From an uncultured Polaribacter sp. (GTDB taxonomy: Bacteria; Bacteroidota; Bacteroidia; Flavobacteriales; Flavobacteriaceae), in contig NZ_CANMVP010000010.1 in assembly GCF_947501385.1 (NCBI RefSeq), positions 1-64,000 of the forward strand: a stretch of DNA of 64,000 nucleotides, in the 5' to 3' direction. Made by a program: the position numbers and the translations under genes. Shown here one piece after another: positions 1 through 8,908 of this stretch (position 1 is the stretch's first letter; every line of letters starts with the position of its first letter). The notes beneath the pieces were generated by a model. It was not told the origin of the DNA. It made no database searches and worked only from the letters and a program-made list of their open reading frames with translations.

Positions 1-150
1 AATAATAAACCAATTATTACTATTTTTAATAATGAAATAAATAACTAAAAACGGTCAACTCTAATCAGGGAAGTACAGTTAGCAAGAATGAAAAATTCTA
101 ACAAATGTCATTTCGATATGAGCTTTTTTTAAGCGATTGAGAAATCTCAA

Positions 151-183
151 CTTTGAAACTTTGAAACTTTGAAACTTTGAAAC
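151..183. repeat. four tandem copies of an 8-bp unit
   Basis: The unit CTTTGAAA is repeated four times without interruption and ends 12 bp before the start codon of the downstream transporter gene. Each unit contains TTTG, so the array could alter promoter spacing or arise by slippage. Only the repeat itself is observed. Confidence 0.85.
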
Positions 184-195
184 GAATCTAAAAAC

Positions 196-1119
196 ATGCA
201 AAACCAAATAGACATAGATTCCATAAAAATAAACTTCGATGCTAGTGGCTTGTGGATCTTAAATATTGCCATTGCCATTATTATGTTTGGAGTAGCTTTA
301 GGGATTTCTATTGAAGACTTTAAACGACTTTTTAAAAATCCGAAAATACTTTTTGTGGGAGTTTTATCACAATTTATTTTACTACCTGCATGTACTTTTT
401 TAGCTATTTTAATTATAGAGCCACACCCCAGTTTTGCTTTAGGAATGATGATGATTGCGGCTTGTCCTGGTGGAAACGTTTCTAATTTTTTTAGTAAAAT
501 GGCTGGTGGAAATGCAGCTTTATCTGTAAGTTTAACCGCTTTTGCTACGGTAGTTTGTATTTTTATGACCCCTTTTAATTTGCAATTTTGGGGAAGTTTG
601 TACGAACCTACCAATGCAATTTTAGAGACCGTAGAACTCAATTGGATAGATTTATTAAAATTGGTTTCTTTAATTTTAGGAATTCCGTTATTCTTTGGAA
701 TGTTGCTGCATCATTACCGCACTAAAATGGCAGAAAAAATAGAAAAAGTTTTAAAACCCATCTCGATGTTGGTTTTTATCGCTTTAATTTTTATTGCTTT
801 TTCTCAAAATTTAGATATTTTTATAAATCACATTCACCATGTAATTTTCTTGGTAGTTTTTCATAATATTTTTGCATTTATTCTTGGATTTTATACCGCA
901 AAAAGTTTTGGATTAAATAAAGAAGATCGAAAAACAATTGCTATGGAAACAGGGATACAAAATGGTGGTTTGGGTTTGCTTTTAATATTTGGCTTTTTTG
1001 ATGGATTGGGCGGTATGGCATTACTAGCGGCTTTTTGGGGGATTTGGGATGTCTTTTCTGGAATTCTTTTGGCAACTTACTGGGGAAGACAAGAACGGAA
1101 AGTAATTAAAACCGTTTAG
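196..1119 (+). CDS. bile acid:sodium symporter (BASS) family transporter
   Basis: This is a polytopic inner-membrane protein of 307 residues, the usual length for BASS/ASBT-like carriers. Two family signatures are visible: CPGGN at residues 90-94 in the first half, followed by a small-residue stretch, and ETGIQNGGLG near residue 250 in the second half; these are the crossing-helix substrate and sodium sites of the inverted-repeat fold. Family members carry organic anions such as bile acids, pantoate or pyruvate with Na+; the substrate here cannot be read from sequence. The acyltransferase gene starts 3 nt after its stop, so the two are probably co-transcribed. The short tandem repeat just upstream may sit in its promoter. 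Confidence 0.85.
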   Translation: MQNQIDIDSIKINFDASGLWILNIAIAIIMFGVALGISIEDFKRLFKNPKILFVGVLSQFILLPACTFLAILIIEPHPSFALGMMMIAACPGGNVSNFFSKMAGGNAALSVSLTAFATVVCIFMTPFNLQFWGSLYEPTNAILETVELNWIDLLKLVSLILGIPLFFGMLLHHYRTKMAEKIEKVLKPISMLVFIALIFIAFSQNLDIFINHIHHVIFLVVFHNIFAFILGFYTAKSFGLNKEDRKTIAMETGIQNGGLGLLLIFGFFDGLGGMALLAAFWGIWDVFSGILLATYWGRQERKVIKTV

Positions 1120-1122
1120 AGA

Positions 1123-2181
1123 ATGGTACAAAAATTCTGGCTACTATTACTGCGCATTTATATAAAAACTGGTTTGTTTTTTTACACTAAAAGAATAAAA
1201 GTTTTAGGGAAACAAAATATTCCTAAAAAAGGAGCTGTTTTGTTTGCTGTAAATCACCCCAATGGTTTGATAGACCCTTTGTATGTTACAACCACAAATA
1301 AGAGAACCAATCATTATTTGGTGAGAGCTGCCTCTTTTAAAAATCCGATTGTTAAAAAAGTGCTAGCATTTTTACACCTAATGCCAATTTATAGAATTAG
1401 AGATGGCATTCAGCAACTCGCAAACAATCAAGAAATTTTTGAAAAGTGTTTTGGGATCTTAAAAAAAGGAGATGCCTTAATGATTTTCCCTGAAGGAAGC
1501 CATGACAAAAAAAGAACTATTAGACCTTTAAGCAAAGGATTTACACGAATTATATCTGGTGCTTTAGAGAAACATCCCGATTTAGAAATTAGAATAGTTC
1601 CTGTTGGAATTACCTATCAACATATTTCTAACTTTCCAGCGAAAGTTTGTATAAACTACGGAAAACCGATTGCTACCAAAAAAATTTTTGAAGCAAATGC
1701 TTTGGCAAAAGCAATACATATTTTAAAGTCTGAAGTTTCAGAACAACTCAAAAAACGAATAGTTCATATTAATGATGATGAAAATTATAATAAAACTTTA
1801 CAAAAACTAAATGATGCTCAAGTTGATTTTACCAATGTTGATGTAGTAAATCTAATGATTAAAAACAATACAATTCCAAAGAAAAAAGAGCCAAAAAAGA
1901 ATTACCTAACACCTTTGTTTTATCTAATTATTCTGAATAGTATCATTCCGTATGTACTATGGAAAATAGCAGCTAAAAAAATTGATGAAATTGAATTTAT
2001 AGATACATTTCGGTTTAGCTTAAATCTGGTTTTTTGTACTATTTTTTATAGTTTACAAACTTGGATAATTGTTGTTTTCTATGGAAGTTTATTTGGTTTT
2101 CTCTACCTCACTTTTGCTGTTTTGTTGGTTTTAATTTATGTGAAATTTGCTCCTACAAATGCAAAAAAGTATGAAGAATAA
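1123..2181 (+). CDS. PlsC-like 1-acyl-glycerol-3-phosphate acyltransferase family protein
   Basis: A 352-residue membrane-associated acyltransferase. The catalytic block reads NHPNGLID at residues 44-51, an HX5D spacing rather than the textbook HX4D, and the glycerol-phosphate-binding block is FPEGS at 122-126. Two hydrophobic segments near residues 255-345 should anchor the C-terminus in the membrane. Members acylate lysophosphatidate or related lysolipids in phospholipid or aminolipid synthesis; the exact acceptor is unknown. The protein is longer than a minimal PlsC (about 240 residues), which agrees with the GPAT/LPLAT-like subgroup common in Bacteroidota. It follows the transporter gene by 3 nt. 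Confidence 0.8.
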   Translation: MVQKFWLLLLRIYIKTGLFFYTKRIKVLGKQNIPKKGAVLFAVNHPNGLIDPLYVTTTNKRTNHYLVRAASFKNPIVKKVLAFLHLMPIYRIRDGIQQLANNQEIFEKCFGILKKGDALMIFPEGSHDKKRTIRPLSKGFTRIISGALEKHPDLEIRIVPVGITYQHISNFPAKVCINYGKPIATKKIFEANALAKAIHILKSEVSEQLKKRIVHINDDENYNKTLQKLNDAQVDFTNVDVVNLMIKNNTIPKKKEPKKNYLTPLFYLIILNSIIPYVLWKIAAKKIDEIEFIDTFRFSLNLVFCTIFYSLQTWIIVVFYGSLFGFLYLTFAVLLVLIYVKFAPTNAKKYEE

Positions 2182-2200
2182 ATTGAAGCTGATAAACAAG

Positions 2201-2344
2201 TTTAGCCCAGATTGAAGTGACATCCTTTTTATGCTAAACTCAACTAACTATCTATTACAAATAATTATAGTATTTGTAACAGATAGCGAGATGCTGAAAT
2301 AAAATCAGCATAAAAAGATATAACGGAAAGCTGGAATTAGCTTC
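2201..2344. other. structured intergenic element with nested long stems
   Basis: The space between two convergent genes folds into nested stems. The inner stem pairs 2249-2263 with 2271-2285 (15 bp, one mismatch, 7-nt loop). The outer stem pairs 2222-2235 with 2307-2319 (11 bp, a bulge, then 2 bp). Flanking blocks TTTAGCCCAG (left) and AGCTGGAATTAGCTT (right) recall, from memory, a motif seen between genes in other flavobacterial genomes. It could be a dispersed repeat, a bidirectional transcription end or a structured RNA; the sequence alone does not decide. Confidence 0.6.
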
Positions 2345-5262
2345 TAATTTAAAATAGCATCTTGAATTACCTGTTGAATTTTTGTTCGCATATTGCTTCT
2401 AATCAAACCTCTATTGTCCATATTAGGATATACTCTGTTTGATAAAAAAACATAAACCAATCCGCTTTCTGGATCTGCCCAAGTATAGGTTCCTGTAAAA
2501 CCAGAATGCCCAAAACTTTCATCGGAAACGCAACCACAAGTAGCTTTTACTTTAGGGTTTAATTGTGGTTTATCAAAGCCCAAACCTCTTCTTACTTTTT
2601 TATCTGAGAAATATCGATGGTTGAATTTATCAATAGTTTCTGATTTTAAATAGCGTTTTCCGCCATAAAAGCCTTTCTGCAAATACATTTGCATAATTTT
2701 ACCAACATCGTTTGCATTGGCAAACAAACCCGCATGACCACCAACGCCTCCTAACATTGCAGCACCCATATCATGTACATTACCTTGCAATAATTGGTTT
2801 CTAAAATAATCGTCTTTTTCTGTGGGTACAATTTCGTTTAAATTGAATTTTTTAAGCGGTAAATACGTTGTTCTATCAGCACCTAAAGACTTGTAAAATT
2901 CTTCATCTACCAAGGTCTCTAAAGGCTTATCATACGTGTTCTCTAAAGCCTCTTTAAAAATATAGTAGCCTAAATCGCTGTACTTATACCCCGCTCTTAG
3001 TCTTTGATCTGCATTTTTTATGTATTTATAAATACTGTCTTTGTAATTTCTATTTAAAAAAAGATTTTCTGCAACTTTTATATTAAATTTATTGGATTTT
3101 TTCTTTCTGTAAAACGTTTCTAAATTGTTTCCTGTAACACTGTCTTGTGTATCTACATAAAAGGGAATCCACGCTTTTAATCGACCAAAATGAGAAAGTA
3201 TTTCTTTTACAGTAATTGTATCTTTGTTGGAGTTAGAAAAACTTGGCAGAAGGTCTCTTAAACTTGCACTTAAAGGTATTTTATCTTCCTCTTCTGCTTT
3301 CATAATTAAAGGTAAGGAAGCGAGTATTTTTGTCAACGATGCTAAATCGTAAATATCTGAATTTTTTACGACTAATTCTTTATCGTGTGTATGATGACCA
3401 TAACTTTTTTGTAAAATTACTTTACCATTTCTAGCCACAAAAATCTGAAAACCAGGGGCCATGTTATCATCAATAATGGTATCTGCCATTTTATCTATCA
3501 ACGCTAGTTTTTTTGAAGACACCCCTGCAGCTTCTGGTATTGTGTATTCGAATCTACTCAAATGAAGCGTGTTGATACCAAAACCTTCTTTAAATACTGT
3601 TCCAATAGAAACTGGTAATTTTCCTTTTGCTGAAACGGCACCAAAAATTAATTGCGCAGAAATTTCTTGTGCCAATTTGCTATTTTGATAAGAAACTATT
3701 AAACCTTCTATGTTCGCAAAACTTTTTACTTGCAATAAACTGTACGGACTCGCAAAAACATCTAAAACCACCGATTTTTCTCTTGATATTTCTTGCAACC
3801 AAACCAAATCTTTATTCGAAAATTTATAACTTTTCCAAGGGTGTAAATTCGATTTATGAAAACCGATAATTACATAATTATAAGGTTTTAGTTTTTTGAT
3901 CAATCCATCTAAATTCTTGTCTGAAATTACATCAACTTTTGTGTAGTTTTTTAACATGTTTATAAAAAAATCATTTTCTGCATTTCCTAACTTTACATAG
4001 GCAATCTTCTTCTTTTCTAAGTCTCTAATGGGCAAATTATTATTGATATTCTTCACCATTGTTAAAGCGTTTTTTACCAATTCTCTATGCAACAACTCAT
4101 CTTCTACTCTATTTAAATCTTCATTTAAATTTTCTAAAACAATCGGTTTGTAATTATGCAAACCTGCCCAATATTTCGATTTTAATATTTTTCTTACAGA
4201 AAAATCTAAACGCTCTTCTGTTAATGTCTTTGTTTCTAAAGCTTTTTTCATTAATGCTATAGAAGCTGGTACATCTTGCGGAATTAACAACAAATCATTT
4301 CCTGCTTGTATTGCCGCCAAATCTATTGCTGCTGAAGTTGCGTAATTTGTTGCTCCTTTCATGTTTAATCCATCTGTAATAATAAGGCCTTGAAAACCTA
4401 GCTTTTGCTGTAGCAAATTTGTTACTACATTTTTAGAAAGTGATGTTGGTAAATTTACATCAGACTCTAAACTTGGTATGTTTAAATGCGCAGTCATTAC
4501 ACTTGCCAAACCAACATCAAATGTTTTTTTATATGGGTATAATTCTATGGAATCTAAACGTGCTGCATCGAAATTTAACAATGGCAATGTATGATGCGAA
4601 TCTGATGCCGTATCTCCATGGCCAGGAAAATGTTTGCCATTTGCTAAAACGCCCTCACTTTGCATTCCCTGAATAAAAGCAATGGCTTTTTGAGTTACAT
4701 TTTCTTTATGCTCTCCAAAAGACCGATTTCCAATAATAGGATTTGCAGGATTTACATTTACATCAATCACAGGTGCAAAATTTACATGAATTCCTAAACG
4801 CTTGCAATGTGCTCCTAAATGCTGCCCAAATTGTTTTATTAAAGAATCATTTCTAATAGCACCCAGAGTCATATTCCATGGAAATCGATAGGTATTGTCT
4901 AAGCGCATGTCTAAACCCCATTCTCCATCAAAACCAATTAATAAAGGTATTTTGGCAGCATCTTGATATTTATTGTTTAGCGTTGCTTGTTTTTCTGGAG
5001 TTCCCTGCATAAAAATCAAATTCCCTACATGATATTTTGTAATCATTTCAGTAATAAAATCTTCGTGTTTTTTATCAAGGTTAGAATAAGCTTGCACCAT
5101 AAATAGTTGCCCAATTTTTTCATCTATAGACATCGCATTCATAATACTATCTACCCAAATATCTTGCGCAACAAAATCTTTAGTTCTTAACGGATCTACT
5201 GTTTGTGCGCTGAAATTGTACCCCATAGCGATGAGTAATAATCCTAGTATTTTTCTCTTCAT
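2344..5262 (-). CDS. secreted GH3 (NagZ-like) / class C beta-lactamase-like serine hydrolase fusion
   Basis: The start at 5262 is chosen because it gives a signal peptide (MKRKILGLLLIAMG, cleavage near SAQ); the open frame runs 60 codons further upstream without signal character. The product is 972 residues. Residues about 30-370 form a GH3 domain of beta-N-acetylglucosaminidase type, with KHFPGHGD at 210-217, a DSHHTLP loop that supplies the Asp-His acid/base pair of NagZ enzymes, and the nucleophile Asp297 in ITDGLNMKG. Residues about 570-960 form a penicillin-binding/beta-lactamase fold with SLTK at 642-645, a Y-S-D motif and HSG near the end. It likely trims peptidoglycan-derived glycans in the periplasm. 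The region around 2500 encodes the HSGFTGT block. Confidence 0.85.
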   Translation of the reverse strand: MKRKILGLLLIAMGYNFSAQTVDPLRTKDFVAQDIWVDSIMNAMSIDEKIGQLFMVQAYSNLDKKHEDFITEMITKYHVGNLIFMQGTPEKQATLNNKYQDAAKIPLLIGFDGEWGLDMRLDNTYRFPWNMTLGAIRNDSLIKQFGQHLGAHCKRLGIHVNFAPVIDVNVNPANPIIGNRSFGEHKENVTQKAIAFIQGMQSEGVLANGKHFPGHGDTASDSHHTLPLLNFDAARLDSIELYPYKKTFDVGLASVMTAHLNIPSLESDVNLPTSLSKNVVTNLLQQKLGFQGLIITDGLNMKGATNYATSAAIDLAAIQAGNDLLLIPQDVPASIALMKKALETKTLTEERLDFSVRKILKSKYWAGLHNYKPIVLENLNEDLNRVEDELLHRELVKNALTMVKNINNNLPIRDLEKKKIAYVKLGNAENDFFINMLKNYTKVDVISDKNLDGLIKKLKPYNYVIIGFHKSNLHPWKSYKFSNKDLVWLQEISREKSVVLDVFASPYSLLQVKSFANIEGLIVSYQNSKLAQEISAQLIFGAVSAKGKLPVSIGTVFKEGFGINTLHLSRFEYTIPEAAGVSSKKLALIDKMADTIIDDNMAPGFQIFVARNGKVILQKSYGHHTHDKELVVKNSDIYDLASLTKILASLPLIMKAEEEDKIPLSASLRDLLPSFSNSNKDTITVKEILSHFGRLKAWIPFYVDTQDSVTGNNLETFYRKKKSNKFNIKVAENLFLNRNYKDSIYKYIKNADQRLRAGYKYSDLGYYIFKEALENTYDKPLETLVDEEFYKSLGADRTTYLPLKKFNLNEIVPTEKDDYFRNQLLQGNVHDMGAAMLGGVGGHAGLFANANDVGKIMQMYLQKGFYGGKRYLKSETIDKFNHRYFSDKKVRRGLGFDKPQLNPKVKATCGCVSDESFGHSGFTGTYTWADPESGLVYVFLSNRVYPNMDNRGLIRSNMRTKIQQVIQDAILN

Positions 5263-5533
5263 TCTTTTTAATCTATTTTTTGATCGCCTAAATATCTTAG
5301 GCAGATCTATGCAGGTTTTTAATTTAATATGAGCGTAATTGAAGGGGGAGTACTTTTGTAATCTCATTCCGAAACTAACATTTCTGAAAAATTCGGCAAT
5401 GGTAATCTTTAAAAACAAATTACTGTGTTGCACTAGCAACAACGCTTGTCTATAAAGTTATTTAGGGGAAATTATTACATCCTTAATGTAAATTATTTAC
5501 TTATAAGAATCTTTGTAGTTATGAAATCAATAG

Positions 5534-6019
5534 TTATACCAAAAAGCGTTTATGCCAACTTTGTTTTGCAGGAACTTCCCAATTGTTTTCAAATTCTTCT
5601 TTGGTATTTACCATATTATTAAAGACAATGGTTTCTGAGGTTACTTTTTTGTCTTTGGCAAATTTCTGAAAATCAGGCAATTTCACCAAGTTAATATTGT
5701 CATGATCTTTAAAAGTAACATTCATTTTATTCATTAAATCTAGTTGTAATTCATTTTGTAATTGCTGTACAAAACGAACAGAACTGTCTATAGAACAACC
5801 AGAAACATTGTTAAAACTTTCATCTACCGCCAAAACTAAAAACTGGTTGTACTTAATGGTAAATGAACCTTTTAAATCATCTCCATGACGTGTCCATTGG
5901 TTGATAAAATCTTCTGCTTTTGCAGAAATAATTTCAATTTCTTTCGATGTGAATTCTCTATCAGATTGGTAAATCCAAACACGAGAATTGCTAGGTAAAT
6001 TTTTATATGCTGTAAACAT
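5534..6019 (-). CDS. conserved flavobacterial protein, often labelled 'ABC transporter ATPase'
   Basis: The start MFTAYKNLP at 6019 is preferred over an upstream in-frame start at 6097, because the family begins with an aromatic-rich segment followed by SRVWIYQSDR. The product is about 161 residues, soluble, with no signal peptide. I recognise the family from flavobacterial genomes, where databases call it an ABC transporter ATPase, but no Walker A or signature motif is present, so that name is not supported. Conserved-looking blocks are GCSIDSSV and NWEVPA(K)QSWHKRF at the C-terminus. Function unknown. A dispersed repeat lies just upstream, at 6041-6086. Confidence 0.7.
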   Translation of the reverse strand: MFTAYKNLPSNSRVWIYQSDREFTSKEIEIISAKAEDFINQWTRHGDDLKGSFTIKYNQFLVLAVDESFNNVSGCSIDSSVRFVQQLQNELQLDLMNKMNVTFKDHDNINLVKLPDFQKFAKDKKVTSETIVFNNMVNTKEEFENNWEVPAKQSWHKRFLV

Positions 6020-6040
6020 TATTTGTGATGTTTTATTCGT

Positions 6041-6086
6041 TAATTTTAAAATACTTAAAGTTCTCTTCCGAAGTTTCGGAACGCTC
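6041..6086. repeat. dispersed palindromic repeat, copy 1
   Basis: The core TTCCGAAGTTTCGGAA is a near-perfect palindrome. About 45 bp around it match the reverse complement of 25862-25906 with only scattered differences, including the AT-rich flank. It lies between the start of the 5534-6019 gene and the exonuclease gene. Confidence 0.75.
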
Positions 6087-6182
6087 GAAAAAAACACTTA
6101 CAAGCATTTGTCTCACGTCATTACAACCGTTTGATCAATTTTTATCTCAAGCTTCGAAGTTGTAAAGTGTGTAAAACAGTTA

Positions 6183-7010
6183 CTAACGCAAATTAAATTT
6201 TTGTTGCAAGGCTTGTAATTTATCTTCGTCTGACATCGTTTTTTTTGGCGAAGACATTCTTGCTTTTATTTCTTTTAAAACCTTCTTGGTGTATAAAGGG
6301 AAATCTGCATTCTGAATCCAATTATGATATCCAGGATTTTCTTTAAACACCTCTTCTACAGTTCTACCTTTGTATTTTCCGAAAGAGAATATTTCTTGTT
6401 TTTCATCATTCATCAAAATAAAACCAGCAAAATCTGCTCTTACTCCGTGTGTAGAAAATTCACTTAACGTGTCTACTGAATTTCCTATATCTTCATATTT
6501 ATCAACTTGAGCCAACAGAATTTCATAAGTTGCATTGGTATCTGCTTCTGCACCGTGTGCTCCTTCTAATTCTTTTCCACAGTAAAATTGATATCCAGCA
6601 CCTAAGGTTCTTTGCTCTTTTTTATGGAAAATAACTTGTACATCAATCGCCTTTCGATCTTTCATATCAAAGTCGATTCCTACACGCATTAATTCTTCTG
6701 CCAATAAAGGAATGTCGAATCTGTTAGAATTAAAACCTGCCAAGTCGCAGCCTTCTATCATTGTACTTACTTCTTGCGCTAATTCTTTAAAAGTAGGTTC
6801 TGTCACCACTTTTTCATTAGTAATTCCATGTACATCTGTTGCTCCTTGCGGAATTTCAATTTCTGGATTCACCAACCAAGTTTTACTTTCTTTATTTCCG
6901 TTCGGAAATACTTTTAATATCGCAATTTCTACAATTCTGTCAGTTGCAATATTAACTCCGGTAGTTTCTAAATCGAAGAATACAATCGGTTTGTTTAGTT
7001 TTAAATTCAT
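6183..7010 (-). CDS. DnaQ-like 3'-5' exonuclease (DEDDh) with C-terminal exodeoxyribonuclease-X-like domain
   Basis: The 275-residue cytoplasmic protein begins with ExoI, FDLETTG, where Asp13 and Glu15 bind metal. GFNSNRFDIPLL near residue 93 gives ExoII and HGAEADTNAT near residue 152 gives ExoIII with the catalytic His and Asp, so it belongs to the DEDDh class (DNA polymerase III epsilon/exonuclease type). Residues about 205-235, FGKYKGRTVEEV, look like the small C-terminal domain found in ExoX-like proteins. It could act in proofreading-like or repair processing of 3' ends. It is free-standing, not fused to a polymerase. The PPK2 gene upstream on the same strand is separated by a repeat-bearing 76-bp gap. 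Confidence 0.85.
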   Translation of the reverse strand: MNLKLNKPIVFFDLETTGVNIATDRIVEIAILKVFPNGNKESKTWLVNPEIEIPQGATDVHGITNEKVVTEPTFKELAQEVSTMIEGCDLAGFNSNRFDIPLLAEELMRVGIDFDMKDRKAIDVQVIFHKKEQRTLGAGYQFYCGKELEGAHGAEADTNATYEILLAQVDKYEDIGNSVDTLSEFSTHGVRADFAGFILMNDEKQEIFSFGKYKGRTVEEVFKENPGYHNWIQNADFPLYTKKVLKEIKARMSSPKKTMSDEDKLQALQQKFNLR

Positions 7011-7026
7011 GTTTACTTTTATTCAA

Positions 7027-7083
7027 CCTCTCGACTCCGCTCGAGGAGACATATTTCTGTCAGTTCGAGCGCAGTCGAGAACT
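7027..7083. repeat. inverted pair of CTCGACTNCGCTCGA repeats
   Basis: Two copies of a roughly 20-bp repeat face each other at 7027-7046 and 7060-7083; the second is the reverse complement of the first apart from a few bases. A further copy of the second form occurs at 25796-25815. The family is REP-like and sits between co-oriented genes. Confidence 0.8.
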
Positions 7084-7086
7084 AGT

Positions 7087-7941
7087 TTATTCGTTATTCA
7101 ATTGTTCTTTAAATTCTTCGATTCTAAAAGCTACTTTTTCGGGTAATTCTGGTGCTTTAAAATTGTACTTTTTTAATTCATGATGTAAAATTTCCGCCAA
7201 AATATATCTTGCAGTCGATTTATCATCTGCAGGAATTACAAACCAAGGTGTATTTTCTTTCGAAGTTCTGTTTAATAAATCTTCGTAACAGAACTGATAT
7301 TTGTCCCATAATTTGCGCTCTTTTAAATCGCCCGCAGAAAATTTCCAATTCTTTTCAGGAATGTTTAACCTTCTTAACAACCTATTTTTTTGTTCCTTTT
7401 TAGAAAGGTTCAAAAAGAATTTTAAAACAATGGTTCCGTTTTTTACCAAATGATCTTCAAAATCATTAATTCTTTCCATTCTATCATGGTAAAAAGCAGC
7501 ATCTAAATCTTCTATCGTTTGAATTGTTGGTATGTTTTCACCAAAAACATATTCAGGATGCACTCTTGTAACCAATACGTTTTCATAATGCGTTCTATTA
7601 AAAACCCCCATTTTTCCTTTGGCAGGCAAGGCAATATAATGCCTCCACAAAAAATCATGTTTCAATTCTAATTCCGTGGGTACCTTAAAACTATGCACTT
7701 CTACACCTCGAGCATTCACATCTTTAAAAACCTCTCTAATTAAGCTGTCTTTACCAGAAGTATCCATTCCTTGTAAGCAAATTAACACCCCGTATTTGCC
7801 TTCTGCATACATGGCATCTTGTGTTTTGCTTAATTTTTTACGGAGTTTCTTCAGCTTCTTTTCAGCATTTTCTTCCAGCTCTTTTGTCTTAAAATCTTTC
7901 AACACTATTTGCTGAGAAACTCTATATTTTTCTAAATTCAT
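7087..7941 (-). CDS. polyphosphate kinase 2 family protein
   Basis: This 284-residue cytoplasmic protein has the PPK2 P-loop GMDTSGKDS at residues 58-66, the following FNRTHYENVL block and a lid region ending in KERKLWDKYQ. PPK2 enzymes move phosphate between inorganic polyphosphate and nucleotides, usually polyP-driven phosphorylation of AMP, ADP or GDP. The length of a single domain (about 280) fits the one-domain classes; which nucleotide is used is not evident. A TATCTTTA box on the minus strand (plus-strand 7961-7968) about 20 bp upstream may be its promoter. Confidence 0.85.
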   Translation of the reverse strand: MNLEKYRVSQQIVLKDFKTKELEENAEKKLKKLRKKLSKTQDAMYAEGKYGVLICLQGMDTSGKDSLIREVFKDVNARGVEVHSFKVPTELELKHDFLWRHYIALPAKGKMGVFNRTHYENVLVTRVHPEYVFGENIPTIQTIEDLDAAFYHDRMERINDFEDHLVKNGTIVLKFFLNLSKKEQKNRLLRRLNIPEKNWKFSAGDLKERKLWDKYQFCYEDLLNRTSKENTPWFVIPADDKSTARYILAEILHHELKKYNFKAPELPEKVAFRIEEFKEQLNNE

Positions 7942-8072
7942 TCCTGATTTTATTATTTCTTAAAGATAAAAAAATTATCTTTTTTAATGCCCTTTTTTCA
8001 TATAGTTTAACAAAAAAATTCAAATTCAATAAAATTAAAAAAATGTTAACAGAAAAGGACGTTTTTAGTTGC

Positions 8073-8080
8073 TATCTTTG
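8073..8080 (+). promoter_or_regulatory. -7 element TATCTTTG
   Basis: A perfect TAnnTTTG Bacteroidota -7 box lies 25 bp before the metallo-hydrolase start codon. The -33 element is weak. It probably drives the metallo-hydrolase and superoxide dismutase pair. Confidence 0.6.
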
Positions 8081-8105
8081 AAGAAACTAACTCAGATTTT
8101 GAATC

Positions 8106-8891
8106 ATGTATAAAAAAATTTTCACGCTATTATTACTTGCTTTTGTAATTGTTTCTTGTAAAAAAAACGATACAAAAAATGAAGCTTCAGAAATTATTGC
8201 TGATCCTAAAAAAGTAACGAAAACCGATTTAAAAATCACGCCTATTTCCCACGCAACTGCCGTTTTAAATTTTAATAATGAAGTTGTTTATTTAGATCCA
8301 ACAGGTGGCGCAGCAGCTTTTGCTAATTTTGAAAAACCTACCTATGTTTTAATTACAGACATTCATGGAGATCACATGAATTTAAAAACCTTAGAAGCTT
8401 TAGATTTAACAGCGACTAAAATTATTGCTCCTAAAGCGGTTGCAGACAAGCTTTCAGATTTAAAAGTGAAAGAAATCATTATCATCAATAATGGCGAAGA
8501 AAAAGCTGTTGCTACTTTTACTGTGGAAGCCATAGCTATGTATAATTTACGTGAAGAAGCTTTAAAATTTCACGAAAAAGGAAGAGGAAATGGGTATGTA
8601 CTAACGATAAATAATGAAAGAATTTATTTTTCTGGAGATACAGAAGACATTCCTGAAATGCGAAATTTAAAAAATATTGACAAAGCTTTTGTTTGTATGA
8701 ATTTACCATATACCATGACGGTTGAAAGTGCTGCTGATGCCGTTTTAGCATTCAAACCTAAAAAAGTATACCCTTATCATTATAGAGGAACAGAAGGTTT
8801 GAGTGATGTTGTTGAATTTAGAAAGCTTGTGTACTTGAAAAGTCCTTCTATTGAAGTTGTACAATGGAATTGGTACCCAAACAGAAAATAA
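8106..8891 (+). CDS. MBL-fold metallo-hydrolase lipoprotein (UlaG-like)
   Basis: The 261-residue product has a lipoprotein signal (SCKK, lipid-bearing Cys18) and should sit in the envelope. The metal-binding core reads TDIHGDH at residues 84-90, so the usual first His of HxHxDH is Asp, a variant found in UlaG-like and other short metallo-beta-lactamase proteins. A later GDTED block supplies another metal ligand, and PYHYRGTEG near residue 225 supplies the last His. The fold and zinc dependence are well supported; the substrate is unknown. The SodC gene starts 17 nt downstream, which suggests an operon. Confidence 0.8.
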   Translation: MYKKIFTLLLLAFVIVSCKKNDTKNEASEIIADPKKVTKTDLKITPISHATAVLNFNNEVVYLDPTGGAAAFANFEKPTYVLITDIHGDHMNLKTLEALDLTATKIIAPKAVADKLSDLKVKEIIIINNGEEKAVATFTVEAIAMYNLREEALKFHEKGRGNGYVLTINNERIYFSGDTEDIPEMRNLKNIDKAFVCMNLPYTMTVESAADAVLAFKPKKVYPYHYRGTEGLSDVVEFRKLVYLKSPSIEVVQWNWYPNRK

Positions 8892-8908
8892 TTAAAAAAT
8901 AAAGACTG

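Noticed and set aside
5263..5442. 60-codon upstream extension of the GH3/serine hydrolase gene
   Set aside because: It would bury a good signal peptide inside the protein and has no conserved features.
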